64,000 bases of DNA from Gammaproteobacteria bacterium. GTDB lineage: Bacteria; Pseudomonadota; Gammaproteobacteria; S012-40. This document shows, piece after piece, positions 36,150 to 45,198 of the stretch (the first letter of the stretch is position 1; every line of letters starts with the position of its first letter). The translations under genes were made by a program, and so were the position numbers. Below the pieces are notes generated by a model that was not told where the DNA came from, did not search any database, and saw nothing but the letters and a program-made list of their open reading frames with translations. The stretch covers positions 62,001 through 126,000 of the forward strand of contig JAOUMY010000013.1 of the NCBI GenBank assembly GCA_029881255.1. Reading direction: 5' to 3'.

Positions 36150-37456
36150 CGCGCCATCAATGCCTCAATCTCATCGACCTCCTTGGGGACATCTTCGGTC
36201 AACACCTGGTTACCCTTCTTCGTCACCAGTACATCGTCTTCAATGCGTATGCCTATGCCCCACCACTTTTTGTGCACGCCTTTCGTGCCGTGGGCGATGT
36301 ATAAACCCGGCTCAACTGTCAGCACCATGCCCGGCTCCAGTTTGCGCCACTTGCCATTGATGCGATATTCGCCGACGTCGTGCACATCCATTCCTAACCA
36401 GTGCCCGGTGCGATGCATATAAAACTTTCGATAGGCCTGTTTCTCGATCAAGGTTTCTATTTTGCCTTTGAGCAACTTCAATTTGACCAGCCCTTTGGTC
36501 AACACACGGACAGCAGTTTCATGGGGTTTATTCCAATGATTTCCCGGGCGCACCTCTTTTATGGCTGCATAATTGGCATCTAGCACTAATTGATACAGTT
36601 GACGTTGTTCTGGGGAAAAACGACCGTTTACAGGAAAGGTACGGGTGATATCCGAGGCATAAAAATTCAACTCTGCGCCGGCATCGATGAGTAGCAAGTC
36701 TCCATCATGCAGCGCATCGCTGTTTTCCACATAGTGCAGAATGCACGCATTATCTCCTCCGCCAACGATGGAGTTATACGCTGTTTCACAACCGTGTTTT
36801 CGAAAGACATGCAGTAATTCAGCCTCGACTTCGTATTCGAACAAATTGGGCTTGCATGTCTGCATCGCACGACAGTGTGCTTCGGCAGAAATTCTTGCCG
36901 CCTTGTGCATGACTTTGGATTCGGCTGGACTTTTAATCAAACGCATTTCATGCAATACACTTTCGAGACTGATCAAGTGCTGTGGCGCATGAACGCCAGA
37001 ACGCGATAACCGACGCACGCCGTTTATCCATTTAATCATGCGCGTATCAAAATCCTGATCATTGCCGAAACTGACGAAAACTTGATGACGATCCTGCAAT
37101 AATTGCGGAATTAATTCATCTGCCTTGTCGATGGGCCAGGCTTCATCGGCTTCCAGCGTCTTGGGTGCAGCCTTCACTCCCACTCGACGTCCCGTCCAGG
37201 TTTCCATTTCCGGGTTTTTTTCGCGGCAGAAAATGATGAATTGTCCTTCCTTGCGACCAGGGACGAACACCGCGATGGCTTCTGGTTCTGCAAATCCAGT
37301 TAAATAATAGAAATCACTATCGGGGCGATAGGCATAATCAGCGTCGCGATTACGAATTTTTTCCGGTGCCGCCGCGACTATCGCAATTGACTGTTTACCG
37401 ATGCGGCGCATTAACTCTTTACGACGACGTTTAAACTCAGCAGGTTTGAAATGCAT
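36146..37456 (-). CDS. pepP: Xaa-Pro aminopeptidase PepP
   Basis: Dinuclear manganese peptidase that removes N-terminal residues before proline. At 436 residues it matches E. coli PepP (441). The pita-bread domain has the metal ligands in LIDAGAELNFYASDITRTF (two aspartates), HRTGHWLGMDVHDVG (histidine), LTVEPGLYI and GIRIEDDVLV (two glutamates). It follows ygfB by 8 bp and overlaps ubiH, the conserved gammaproteobacterial order. Confidence 0.96.
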   Translation of the reverse strand: MHFKPAEFKRRRKELMRRIGKQSIAIVAAAPEKIRNRDADYAYRPDSDFYYLTGFAEPEAIAVFVPGRKEGQFIIFCREKNPEMETWTGRRVGVKAAPKTLEADEAWPIDKADELIPQLLQDRHQVFVSFGNDQDFDTRMIKWINGVRRLSRSGVHAPQHLISLESVLHEMRLIKSPAESKVMHKAARISAEAHCRAMQTCKPNLFEYEVEAELLHVFRKHGCETAYNSIVGGGDNACILHYVENSDALHDGDLLLIDAGAELNFYASDITRTFPVNGRFSPEQRQLYQLVLDANYAAIKEVRPGNHWNKPHETAVRVLTKGLVKLKLLKGKIETLIEKQAYRKFYMHRTGHWLGMDVHDVGEYRINGKWRKLEPGMVLTVEPGLYIAHGTKGVHKKWWGIGIRIEDDVLVTKKGNQVLTEDVPKEVDEIEALMAR

Positions 37457-37464
37457 AGGCTTAA

Positions 37465-38037
37465 TCAGTGTAAGGTTGGCGGCTGTTCGTCCGGCTCAGC
37501 CTGATTGAATTCGGTATAGACCAACATTGAACCCACACGCAAATACTCCACAACTTCTGAATAGGCTCGTTCATTTTGTTCCTCGTCCTGGTCCGGGTCA
37601 TATCCGGCACGGGAGATTTCAAGAAAGTCCTGAACGACTTCACCAACTTCTCCGGGCAGGTTTTCCACATTACTAACACCAGCAGCACTCATGCCGTAAA
37701 GGAACCCCTGACACCAGGACGATAAGTCGGCGATACGATCGCCTAAGTCCAATTCGTCATCTGGCAACAGTATTTCAAATTCATAATTACCATCAGCAAA
37801 CTGTTGGCGAGTGGTTTCATAAAGACTTTGCAGAAGATCACGCGCCTCGGCCGCGAGTATGTTTCCAGGATCCTGGTCGCCCAAAACGTGTTCAATCCAC
37901 AGCGTGGCATCCAGTTCGCGCGCCACGCACAGCATGCCACAAAGTTGTCCGTGGGCCTCAGCCGCCTCAACGTCGGCATTTGCGCGCAATAAACACTGCT
38001 CTATCTCAGTGTGCGTCAAATTATCTTTGTGCGTCAA
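37465..38037 (-). CDS. YgfB/UPF0149 family protein
   Basis: 190-residue acidic helical protein of the YgfB family, with EAHGQLCGMLC near the N-terminus, SSWCQGFLYGM in the middle and an acidic C-terminal part. E. coli YgfB has no firmly set role; Pseudomonas aeruginosa YgfB affects beta-lactam resistance through AmpDh3 expression. It starts at TTG, overlapping the stop of the preceding gene (TTGA). The location directly upstream of pepP is diagnostic. Confidence 0.9.
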   Translation of the reverse strand: MTHKDNLTHTEIEQCLLRANADVEAAEAHGQLCGMLCVARELDATLWIEHVLGDQDPGNILAAEARDLLQSLYETTRQQFADGNYEFEILLPDDELDLGDRIADLSSWCQGFLYGMSAAGVSNVENLPGEVGEVVQDFLEISRAGYDPDQDEEQNERAYSEVVEYLRVGSMLVYTEFNQAEPDEQPPTLH

Positions 38038-38354
38038 AATTCGTCCAATATTGCTTCGTATGTATTGATGATCATGCGGTAGAGCCGCCCATTGATCTGT
38101 ATGTGGCCGCCACGTGGTTCGCGCAAACGCAAATTCCCCTGTGAATCCGATAACCCCTTGATACCAAACTGCTTATCCTCAATCATCTGACCAAGTAATT
38201 GAGCCAGTTCCTGTACAGGAATCGACCCGGTATTATCCACAATCCGGCAGGTTTTACCATTCTGCGCCTTGTCTTCGACGATTATAGCTTCAGGTGAATA
38301 CTCACTTTTAGGAAAAACTGGCAAGATTCTGGAATCCCTATCATTTTCAGTCAT
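38034..38354 (-). CDS. Hypothetical protein upstream of ygfB
   Basis: 106 residues, family not recognised. The sequence is mixed alpha/beta with ILPVFPKSEYSPEAIIVED near the start and REPRGGHIQINGRLYRMI toward the end. The ATG at 38354 and the 4-bp overlap with the ygfB start support real translation. It diverges from the TIGR02449-zapA genes across about 90 bp. Confidence 0.65.
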   Translation of the reverse strand: MTENDRDSRILPVFPKSEYSPEAIIVEDKAQNGKTCRIVDNTGSIPVQELAQLLGQMIEDKQFGIKGLSDSQGNLRLREPRGGHIQINGRLYRMIINTYEAILDEF

Positions 38355-38402
38355 ACAAACCAGGCTTTCTGTAGCGGGGATAACATGCTAGCATTTAACG
38401 TG

Positions 38403-38420
38403 TTCCTGATAAAACAGGAA
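38403..38420. promoter_or_regulatory. Small inverted repeat in the ygfB/zapA divergent promoter region
   Basis: TTCCTG and CAGGAA are separated by 6 nt, 27 bp before the start of the TIGR02449 gene. It could be an operator or a 5'-leader hairpin; there is no T-run. Confidence 0.3.
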
Positions 38421-38446
38421 TCGAAATTTGTCGAAAGGTAGGTGTC

Positions 38447-38689
38447 ATGGAATTAATCACCAGTCAGTTGTCAATGGACTTTGATGATGTGGGGGTGAAC
38501 GACCTGGAGGAAACTGTACAGCAGTTGCTTTCACTCTGTCGTCGTTTGCAAGAAGAAAATATTGCGCTGCGAACACGCGAGGAAGAACTTACAAAAGAAC
38601 GTGATATCTTGCTGGAGCGCAATGTCATGGCGAAAGAACGGGTAGAGTCAATAATAACTCGTCTGAAAGACATGGAACTTGAGGATTAG
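38447..38689 (+). CDS. TIGR02449 family coiled-coil protein
   Basis: 80-residue, strongly acidic protein, almost wholly coiled coil (heptads in LLSLCRRLQEENIALRTREEELTKERDILLERN, residues about 25-60). The family is found next to zapA in gammaproteobacteria and resembles ZapB in form, so a role with the division ring is likely but inferred. It starts after AGGTAGG and is 5 bp upstream of zapA. Confidence 0.85.
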   Translation: MELITSQLSMDFDDVGVNDLEETVQQLLSLCRRLQEENIALRTREEELTKERDILLERNVMAKERVESIITRLKDMELED

Positions 38690-38694
38690 AGAGA

Positions 38695-39003
38695 ATGGCA
38701 GCGATCGCGGTGAATGTGCAGATCCTGGGCAAGGAGTACAGAGTTGCCTGTCAGGACAGTGAACGAGATGAACTGATTTCATCGGCAAAATTACTCGATG
38801 AAAAAATGCGTGAAGTTCGCTCATCAGGGAAGGTGGTCGGAACAGAACGTATTGCAATAATGGCGGCACTAAATTTGTCACATGAGTTATTGCAATACAA
38901 ACTGGCAGACAAGGAACGAAGTCGGGCGCTAAGGTCCCGAATGCAAGGTCTGCAGCAGAAAATTGAGGTAGCGCTCGATGAAAGACAGAAATTATCAGCG
39001 TAA
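38695..39003 (+). CDS. zapA: Cell division protein ZapA
   Basis: 102-residue FtsZ-bundling factor. The globular N-terminal domain (VNVQILGKEYRVAC, DELISSAKLLDEKMREVR) is followed by a long C-terminal helix (ALNLSHELLQYKLADKERS), as in E. coli ZapA. The order TIGR02449-zapA-6S RNA-fau is classical for the class. Confidence 0.95.
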   Translation: MAAIAVNVQILGKEYRVACQDSERDELISSAKLLDEKMREVRSSGKVVGTERIAIMAALNLSHELLQYKLADKERSRALRSRMQGLQQKIEVALDERQKLSA

Positions 39004-39022
39004 CCGCACCGGTTTAAAAGGT

Positions 39023-39212
39023 TTGGCGCTCTCTGGTATTCAGGTAAGTACCTCGAATATTTCTTGAGCCGATAAATCACTCTCCGGGGACTAAATTCTG
39101 GCATTGTGTGCATGTCCGCTCGACGGAAAGCCTAATATGTCAGTCGCTGTCCCCAAGCTGAACTCCAGGGTTCAAGGAGAGCGAGGACTACGGAATTTCC
39201 GGAGAGTGCCAT
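39023..39212 (+). ncRNA. ssrS: 6S RNA (SsrS)
   Basis: Regulatory RNA that binds sigma70 RNA polymerase in stationary phase. It lies between zapA and fau, the standard place. A perfect 12-bp closing stem joins GGCGCTCTCTGG (39025-39036) and CCGGAGAGTGCC (39199-39210). Inside are family motifs: TTGAGCCGATA on the 5' side and CCAGGGTTCAAGG on the 3' side, with a central bubble between. Length is about 186 nt. Exact ends are estimated. Confidence 0.93.
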
Positions 39213-39255
39213 CTATTATGAATCTTCATTATCTTCCTGGATAAACCTTCTTGTT

Positions 39256-39849
39256 GTGACTTCAAAAAATGACATCCGCAAACAGGTACGTCTGTTGCGC
39301 CGATCCCTGTCAGTAGATGATCGCCATCAACACGCGGCATCGCTTTATCAGCACTTTCATCGTCATCAGTTTTTTCGCAATAGCCAACGTATTGCCATGT
39401 ATCTCAGCAATGACGGCGAGTTGGATTTAACTCCGCTGATACTACGCGCGTTTGGATTAAAGAAACGTGTTTTTCTGCCCGCATTACACAAGCCAGGTTA
39501 CGACCGCATGGTCTTCATTCGATACACAAAAAAAAGCCCCATGCGAAATAATCGCTTCGGTATCGCCGAACCTCGCTATCAAAACAGAACTACCATTACG
39601 CCACGCAGCCTGGATCTGGTACTGATGCCGCTGGTCGCCTTCGATAAAACGGGCAACAGACTCGGCATGGGCGGTGGATTTTATGACAGAACCTTTGCCT
39701 TTCTTGGCACCCGCAAACATTGGCACAAACCGCGATTGATTGGTGTTGCCTATGACTTTCAACTAATCGACGACATTCCTCACGAACCCTGGGATGTTCC
39801 ACTCGACGGTGTAGTAACACCGACCACGTTTTACGCATTTAAAAAATGA
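39256..39849 (+). CDS. fau: 5-formyltetrahydrofolate cyclo-ligase
   Basis: Converts 5-formyl-THF to 5,10-methenyl-THF using ATP. The 197-residue product has KQVRLLRRSLS at the start, the substrate region DLVLMPLVAFDKTGNRLGMGGGFYDR, and a C-terminal DVPLDGVVTPT motif. The start is GTG at 39256, about 45 bp after 6S RNA, so the gene may be processed from the same transcript as in E. coli (ygfA). Confidence 0.94.
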   Translation: MTSKNDIRKQVRLLRRSLSVDDRHQHAASLYQHFHRHQFFRNSQRIAMYLSNDGELDLTPLILRAFGLKKRVFLPALHKPGYDRMVFIRYTKKSPMRNNRFGIAEPRYQNRTTITPRSLDLVLMPLVAFDKTGNRLGMGGGFYDRTFAFLGTRKHWHKPRLIGVAYDFQLIDDIPHEPWDVPLDGVVTPTTFYAFKK

Positions 39850-39866
39850 GAGGTAGTGTTTTAAAA

Positions 39867-40325
39867 ATGAAGTATTGGCTAATGAAGTCCGAGCCTGATG
39901 TATTCAGCATTGATGATCTTAAAAACAGACCTGACAGCACCGAACACTGGGACGGCGTTCGCAATTACCAGGCGCGAAATATGATGCGTGATGACATGAA
40001 AGTTGGTGACAAGATTTTCTTTTATCATTCCAATTGCGATATTCCCGGCATAGTAGGCATCGCCAAGGTGGCGAAAGAGGCCTATCCAGACTTCACCTCC
40101 TGGAATCCGGAAAGCAAGTATTACGACCCCAAAAGTTCAGAAGAAAACCCACGCTGGTTTATGGTCGATGTTCAGTTTGTAAAAAAATTCAAGCGCACTA
40201 TTAGTCTTAGCGAACTAAAAGATGATCCGGCGCTGCAGGAAATGCCGTTAGTGCGCAAGGGCAATCGTCTATCCATCAATCAGGTATCAGCGGCTGAATG
40301 GGAGCATATACTTGATTTGGAATAA
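39867..40325 (+). CDS. EVE domain protein
   Basis: 152-residue EVE-domain (PUA-like) protein similar to THYN1, which is thought to bind modified bases in DNA or RNA. Typical motifs are KYWLMKSEPDVFSIDDL, HWDGVRNYQARNMMRD and GDKIFFYHSNC. I took the ATG at 39867 since the family starts MKYWLMKSEP; an ATG at 39846 that overlaps the fau stop (ATGA) is possible and would add seven residues. No restriction or defence genes adjoin it. Confidence 0.92.
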   Translation: MKYWLMKSEPDVFSIDDLKNRPDSTEHWDGVRNYQARNMMRDDMKVGDKIFFYHSNCDIPGIVGIAKVAKEAYPDFTSWNPESKYYDPKSSEENPRWFMVDVQFVKKFKRTISLSELKDDPALQEMPLVRKGNRLSINQVSAAEWEHILDLE

Positions 40326-40347
40326 CACATAAACAATAGGAATCGAT

Positions 40348-40674
40348 ATGACGCTGGGTAAGCTAATTCAATTTCTCAATCAGAACACCGATTATCCCTA
40401 TGCCACCGGCGATGGCAATGCGCTGCGGCACGCACTAGACGGGAGCCACCCCCACGCGCTAATCGGTGAACTACTGAAAAGCATTGCACAACACTGCGCC
40501 TGCGGAGATGAAAACTGCCTGCTAGCGCGCGAGCAAGTCGTGCTTGCACTCGGGCCAATTCGCTTAAAGTACATGGCCGACGACGCCCCTGCGGAGGGCT
40601 TTCGTTTAATTGAGAAAAGCATATGCGCCATTGACGACGCTTTCAATCAGGAAGCACTACGACTAAAGGGATAA
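40348..40674 (+). CDS. Hypothetical protein with a cysteine cluster
   Basis: 108-residue protein of no recognised family. It contains HCACGDENCLLARE, a C-x-C-x4-C cluster that might bind metal, and is mostly helical. A good AGGA site precedes the ATG. It lies between the EVE gene (22 bp gap) and the fructosamine-kinase relative (3 bp gap), so it probably shares their transcript. Confidence 0.7.
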   Translation: MTLGKLIQFLNQNTDYPYATGDGNALRHALDGSHPHALIGELLKSIAQHCACGDENCLLAREQVVLALGPIRLKYMADDAPAEGFRLIEKSICAIDDAFNQEALRLKG

Positions 40675-40677
40675 GCC

Positions 40678-41553
40678 ATGTACTGGAACGCCATATGCGA
40701 AGACATCAGCAAAACCACTGGGCGAACGTTCGCGATAACATCCAAGCACAGCGTCGGTGGTGGAAGCATAAATGACGCCTGGTGTCTTGACAGTGGCGAT
40801 CGTCAGTTTTTCGCGAAAATAAATGCTGAACAGCGATGTGAAATGTTCCACGCCGAAGCAGAAGGTTTACTCGAACTCCGATCCGCAGACGCTATACGCG
40901 TTCCGCAACCGATATGCTGGGGGAAGACCAGGGGAGCGAGCTATATCGTAATGGAATTTATTGACGAAGGCACTCGCGGATCACAGGTTTTACTCGGGCA
41001 ACAACTCGCCGCATTGCACCACCATACAGGAAAACAATTTGGCTGGCATAGAGATAACACCATCGGCTCAACACCACAAGTTAATACGCCTGCAAATGAC
41101 TGGCTGACATTCCTGCGTGATCAAAGACTGGGCTTTCAACTAGAGCTTGCTGCAAGAAATGGTTACACGGGCCGCATGACAAAAGACGGCGATATTTTAT
41201 TGGACAAACTATCGCATTTCTTCGATGGCTATCAGCCGGAAAAAAATCTGTTGCACGGCGATCTTTGGTCGGGAAACTATCGTTTCGATCGCGAAGGCAA
41301 TCCGGTTATTTTTGATCCGGCCGTCTATTACGGTGATCGGGAAGCCGACATCGCCATGACGGAATTATTTGGCGGATTTGGCGCTGAATTTTACGCCGCT
41401 TATGATGAGGCTTACCCGCTGCACGTTGGTTATAACATCCGTAAAACCTTATACAACCTCTACCACATCCTGAATCACCTGAATCTATTTGGCAGTGGTT
41501 ACCAGGGGCAGGCCGAGAGAATGATTTCCAGTTTGCTGGCAGAAGTACGCTGA
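40678..41553 (+). CDS. Fructosamine-3-kinase family protein
   Basis: 291-residue kinase of the fructosamine/ketosamine-3-kinase family, which phosphorylates sugars attached to protein amines and so allows deglycation. Visible motifs: KHSVGGGSINDAW, FFAKIN (ATP lysine), LLHGDLWSGNYRF (catalytic loop with HGD) and IFDPAVYYGDREADIAMTELFGGF (metal aspartate and family signature). Its TGA stop directly abuts the stop of the opposite-strand sensor gene. Confidence 0.92.
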   Translation: MYWNAICEDISKTTGRTFAITSKHSVGGGSINDAWCLDSGDRQFFAKINAEQRCEMFHAEAEGLLELRSADAIRVPQPICWGKTRGASYIVMEFIDEGTRGSQVLLGQQLAALHHHTGKQFGWHRDNTIGSTPQVNTPANDWLTFLRDQRLGFQLELAARNGYTGRMTKDGDILLDKLSHFFDGYQPEKNLLHGDLWSGNYRFDREGNPVIFDPAVYYGDREADIAMTELFGGFGAEFYAAYDEAYPLHVGYNIRKTLYNLYHILNHLNLFGSGYQGQAERMISSLLAEVR

Positions 41554-42408
41554 CTACAAACCGGAATTGAAACCAGAAGAATCCAGACCAGATGAATCAC
41601 CAGCAGATTCGAAATATGCCTTCTGCTGATCCAGTTGAATATTTTTTTCCTCAATCTTTTTCAAAGACTGTCTCAAGCTAATAGCCTGGGTCTGGATAAT
41701 CCGATCTGCGCGTTTAACAATCAGATAAAGACTTGTGTAGAGCAACAATAGAAGTATAACGATAAAAAAGAATGCAAAGGTTTGTCTGTTCTTAACCTCG
41801 GCGAATTGATCGGTAACATCGAAATAAACTTCAATGACCCCTGCCACACCCATTCCACCCACGTCGAAATCACGTATTGGCAAATAGCTAGACACCACAT
41901 CGCGATTAAACAGCTCACCACTCACCGCGCTGAATTTTTCGCGATGCGAAAGCTCACTGATCACAAGCGCAGTTTTTGCCGCGACGCTGCCGCCATAGTC
42001 TGCGGGTTTCTGTACCGCAAGCTGGCTGAAGTCAGTAGAGTAAATGGTTTTCCCGTTCAGGTCGAAAATCTTTACTTTCAGGATCGGTGTTTTATCGATG
42101 TAGCTCAACACCAGTTGATTGGTTGCCAGGAGTTTGGGATGTACAGACAATTCGTCTTTGTTTAGCTTGGACGCTACCGGGGCAAATTTACGAAACTCGG
42201 GCCATATGGTATTTGACACAGCCTGGGTTAACACAACATTGGCTTGTTCACCGTGAGAAATCAGGGTTTGAATCGTCTGTTGACGATAGGTAAAGAACAG
42301 CAACATCGCGACAATTGATATCAACACCAGAGACGTTCTTGAAAAATACTTTACGAGAGGAAATAGCTTTGTATTGCGATTTGCTGTTCTCATAGCCCTG
42401 TAAAACAT
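41554..42408 (-). CDS. Membrane-bound sensor protein without an output domain
   Basis: 284 residues: TM1 at about 26-40, an extracytoplasmic region 45-208 with a Cache-like segment (KVKIFDLNGKTIYSTDF) and TM2 at 211-231, then a coiled coil (SLRQSLKKIEEKNIQLDQQ) where a kinase or GGDEF domain would normally start. Instead the protein ends in a serine- and glycine-rich repeat (SSGLDSSGFNSGL). It may be a truncated sensor or a stand-alone partner that signals through its coiled coil. Start at 42408 or ATG 42393; neither has a strong ribosome site. Confidence 0.75.
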   Translation of the reverse strand: MFYRAMRTANRNTKLFPLVKYFSRTSLVLISIVAMLLFFTYRQQTIQTLISHGEQANVVLTQAVSNTIWPEFRKFAPVASKLNKDELSVHPKLLATNQLVLSYIDKTPILKVKIFDLNGKTIYSTDFSQLAVQKPADYGGSVAAKTALVISELSHREKFSAVSGELFNRDVVSSYLPIRDFDVGGMGVAGVIEVYFDVTDQFAEVKNRQTFAFFFIVILLLLLYTSLYLIVKRADRIIQTQAISLRQSLKKIEEKNIQLDQQKAYFESAGDSSGLDSSGFNSGL

Positions 42409-42683
42409 TCAGCTAATAAGACTCGGTATCGGCCTGCTGGTAGTAGTATTTAGAAAAACAAACAAATATTCCGCTATTTATTACAAAATGTTAATGTTCT
42501 CCAGCTACCACTAGGTCGCAAACGCCTATCCCTGTTTGCAGAGCCATTCAAAACCGATCAGGCAAACACCTGTTGTGATAACAACAATTAATCTTTCCTA
42601 GAAAAACTTTTCATATGCTTAGCGACAAATTGAGACCTAGTATTAATTCACCATACCGTACAAATTCTGCTGAGGGAAACAAC

Positions 42684-43007
42684 ATGGATATTGACCTTGA
42701 GCCCGTAGTCGACAACTGGTATCTGCACCTGGATAAAGGACAAAATTTCCGGGTCATTGCCGTCGACGATGTTATAGGTGTAATAGAGATTCAACACTTT
42801 GATGGTGATATCGAAGAAATCACTTTTGATGACTGGGCAGAGCTGGAAATCGAACTCAGCGAAGAACCCACAAACTGGGCGGGGGCCCTGGACATCGCCG
42901 AACCAGATGACTACGGAACCGAGATTACCGATACCGCAGACGACGACTGGTTAGACCCCATACAGGAAGTAAAAAAACCTACCAAGGCCCATCCAGCAAC
43001 CTGGTAG
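42684..43007 (+). CDS. DUF6763-like acidic protein
   Basis: 107-residue, very acidic protein (MDIDLEPVVDNWYLHLDKGQ; EIQHFDGDIEEITFDDWAEL). It resembles small gammaproteobacterial proteins of the DUF6763 type, of unknown function. The ATG at 42684 follows GAGGGA; an upstream extension of 23 codons lacks the conserved start. The C-terminus is disordered and proline-containing. Confidence 0.8.
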   Translation: MDIDLEPVVDNWYLHLDKGQNFRVIAVDDVIGVIEIQHFDGDIEEITFDDWAELEIELSEEPTNWAGALDIAEPDDYGTEITDTADDDWLDPIQEVKKPTKAHPATW

Positions 43008-43116
43008 TGACTTTTGTAAAAACCGGCGTCCTTTGTTTGCAGTCATTGAATGCGACACGATACTGTGCACAACGCCACTCAACATCCAGAAACAAAGGAC
43101 ACCTTAAATCTCAGCC

Positions 43117-44928
43117 TCATGCCGGCTCAGATTCGATTTTCCGCCGGGACTTTTTTGTTGCATGCAGAATAGGTACCGGTGATTCCAGCCAATCACGAGG
43201 CCCTATCAACGAACAGTGCTGCTCATTGCCGATCACCTTGAGATCATGCGTAACTGCCTTTCTTAACTCTATAAAATTTGGTACCAAACCTTTGTCGCGA
43301 AAACGACGGAGATTTTTTGCCAGTGAAAACGTGAATGCGCCGTGCGGAACACTGCCATGAGTGTATTCATAGGCATATTCGTTTTCTTTGCACGCGTAAA
43401 ACAATATCGGCATATATGGCCCATTATGTTCCTGTTCTTTTCGAACGGCGCGGAACCGTTCTTGATCCAATGTGCGTAACCGTGTTGCAGTACCAAGACT
43501 TCTGCGCAATTGTTTATCCAAGCCTTCGATACGTTGTGTAAAAGCACTGTCTGCTGTCTTTTCTTTCATGGCGCGTTCCAGCCAAAGCTGTTCCTTCTCA
43601 TGCCACACCAGAGAACGGTGACGCACATCATCAGGCGGACTCACGCCACGCACGCGCGCCGAACCGCCGCGAGTTAAACCACCCGAATGACAACAATCGA
43701 ACACCGACATGAATTGTGTTTCATAAGGTAGTTGTGAATACATTTCGTAAAATTGATCATCGGTAAATGCTTTTTCGTCGCTCCAGTCAAAGTCATAAGG
43801 CACTAAGGATTCGTCCATACGATCAACCTTATCACCTTCGCCGTAGCTTGCCAGTTGCGCCCCATGACCACTGTAATAGAAGACACGTTTATCTCCAGGC
43901 CGCGCATCGTCAAGCAACCACTCCAGACGATCGGCTATTCCTTTGCGCGTTGCACGACTATCCAGGACCATACGAATATTTTCTGCGTCAAATCCGATAC
44001 CTTGCAAGGTCGCGCTCATCAAGTAACTATCATTGACACATCCTTCCAGACACATGTCGCTATCCGGATATTGATTAAGTCCTACGATTAAGGCGCGATG
44101 CATGGGCTTGCGCGATCGACCGATTATTCCACGCACGCGTTCAGGTAACTCAGACATAGCGACTTCAGGTTGCGCATAAAGTGACGGCTGTATCTTTTCC
44201 AGAGCAACTTGTTGCCATACCGTTCCTATCGCATTCTTGTGTGACAGATAGTGACTTGCGGAATGATCGGCTATTCCAGGAATATCAAAATAGGTTTCCA
44301 CTTGGGTAAAGCCATCATCGTGTAAACGCAATGGCGCAGTAAACACATCGTCTTCCTTATTGAACAGGTGATACCAGTGCTTTGCCTGTGTCAAGGGCAT
44401 GATACGTCCGGCCCGAAAGCTTCCAGCGACAAAGGCATTTCCTATTTGCGACCCAAGTGAGACAAAAATCCGATCATTAATGCATTCACGCGTCGATGGA
44501 TGCGTGAACGTGTCGTATGACACCAATGAACCAAGACTATGTGCACAGACAACGTCGGGATTGAACTCTTCCACACGCCCAATCAAACGTTTGCGCGTTT
44601 GCTCTCTCAATACCTCGTTTTCCACCCACTGCACCACCATGCCGGCTGTCCAGCGCAGACCTCCGTCCATTCCCCGTCGCCGATTAAACAAACTCGTGAC
44701 GCCGTTTTTAAGCAGCTTGCTCATTGCCTGAACGGCATCAAATGCGCTGACCGGGTGAGCCGCAAAGATATCGTCGTAATAAACGAAACGCACGTCCAAT
44801 TCCACTTCGTTTGCCGTTGCGCTGACTGCCTGACTGATTGCAGTTTCCCATTCCTTTTCCCAGGCTCCTCCCGGGGAATGTTTTCCTACACCATGAACAC
44901 ACAAGACTTTAACTTTAGGCCTGCTCAT
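43117..44928 (-). CDS. Alpha/beta hydrolase - caspase-like (metacaspase) fusion protein
   Basis: 603-residue two-domain protein. The N-terminal part (1-245) is a lipase/esterase-like alpha/beta hydrolase: VLCVHGVGKHS (oxyanion loop), AHSLGS with nucleophile S131, acid candidates at D193/D194 (FNKEDDVF) and a histidine cluster at 222-230. The C-terminal part (about 276-590) is a peptidase C14 caspase domain: RALIVGLNQYPDSD, catalytic H355 in YYSGHGAQ and C413 in DCCHSGG. Both active sites look complete. No signal peptide or membrane segment is visible, so it acts in the cytoplasm. Caspase-like proteases in bacteria are tied to regulated cell death and phage defence, often as effectors of a sensor encoded nearby; here only small genes flank it. 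Substrates and trigger are unknown. Confidence 0.9.
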   Translation of the reverse strand: MSRPKVKVLCVHGVGKHSPGGAWEKEWETAISQAVSATANEVELDVRFVYYDDIFAAHPVSAFDAVQAMSKLLKNGVTSLFNRRRGMDGGLRWTAGMVVQWVENEVLREQTRKRLIGRVEEFNPDVVCAHSLGSLVSYDTFTHPSTRECINDRIFVSLGSQIGNAFVAGSFRAGRIMPLTQAKHWYHLFNKEDDVFTAPLRLHDDGFTQVETYFDIPGIADHSASHYLSHKNAIGTVWQQVALEKIQPSLYAQPEVAMSELPERVRGIIGRSRKPMHRALIVGLNQYPDSDMCLEGCVNDSYLMSATLQGIGFDAENIRMVLDSRATRKGIADRLEWLLDDARPGDKRVFYYSGHGAQLASYGEGDKVDRMDESLVPYDFDWSDEKAFTDDQFYEMYSQLPYETQFMSVFDCCHSGGLTRGGSARVRGVSPPDDVRHRSLVWHEKEQLWLERAMKEKTADSAFTQRIEGLDKQLRRSLGTATRLRTLDQERFRAVRKEQEHNGPYMPILFYACKENEYAYEYTHGSVPHGAFTFSLAKNLRRFRDKGLVPNFIELRKAVTHDLKVIGNEQHCSLIGPRDWLESPVPILHATKKSRRKIESEPA

Positions 44929-44984
44929 AATCGACTCCTTCGAATGCCGTTTATGTTGCCGCCGATTAGAAAGGAAAATATTTG

Positions 44985-45164
44985 ATGCTAAACGTAACGA
45001 AACCGAAACACACCCGAAGGATGGCGGCTTATTTGGGAGCTAACGATTCTTTTCCCGCATTCGTAGCTGAGCACATCAAGGAAAAAGAAATATTCGAGAA
45101 CACAATAGATTTATTTGCTGCCGCGCGTAAAAATCAAACCCTCACCAACACCTGGCAGTATTGA
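44985..45164 (+). CDS. Small protein divergent from the caspase gene
   Basis: 59-residue basic-to-neutral protein (MLNVTKPKHTRRMAAYLG; FVAEHIKEKEIFENTID) of no recognised family. An AAGGA site lies nine bases before the ATG. It starts 56 bp from the caspase-fusion start on the other strand, so the two share a promoter region. Its reality as a gene is only moderately supported. Confidence 0.45.
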   Translation: MLNVTKPKHTRRMAAYLGANDSFPAFVAEHIKEKEIFENTIDLFAAARKNQTLTNTWQY

Positions 45165-45198
45165 GCAGGTTATACAGACTGTCAATAATGCAAACCGG

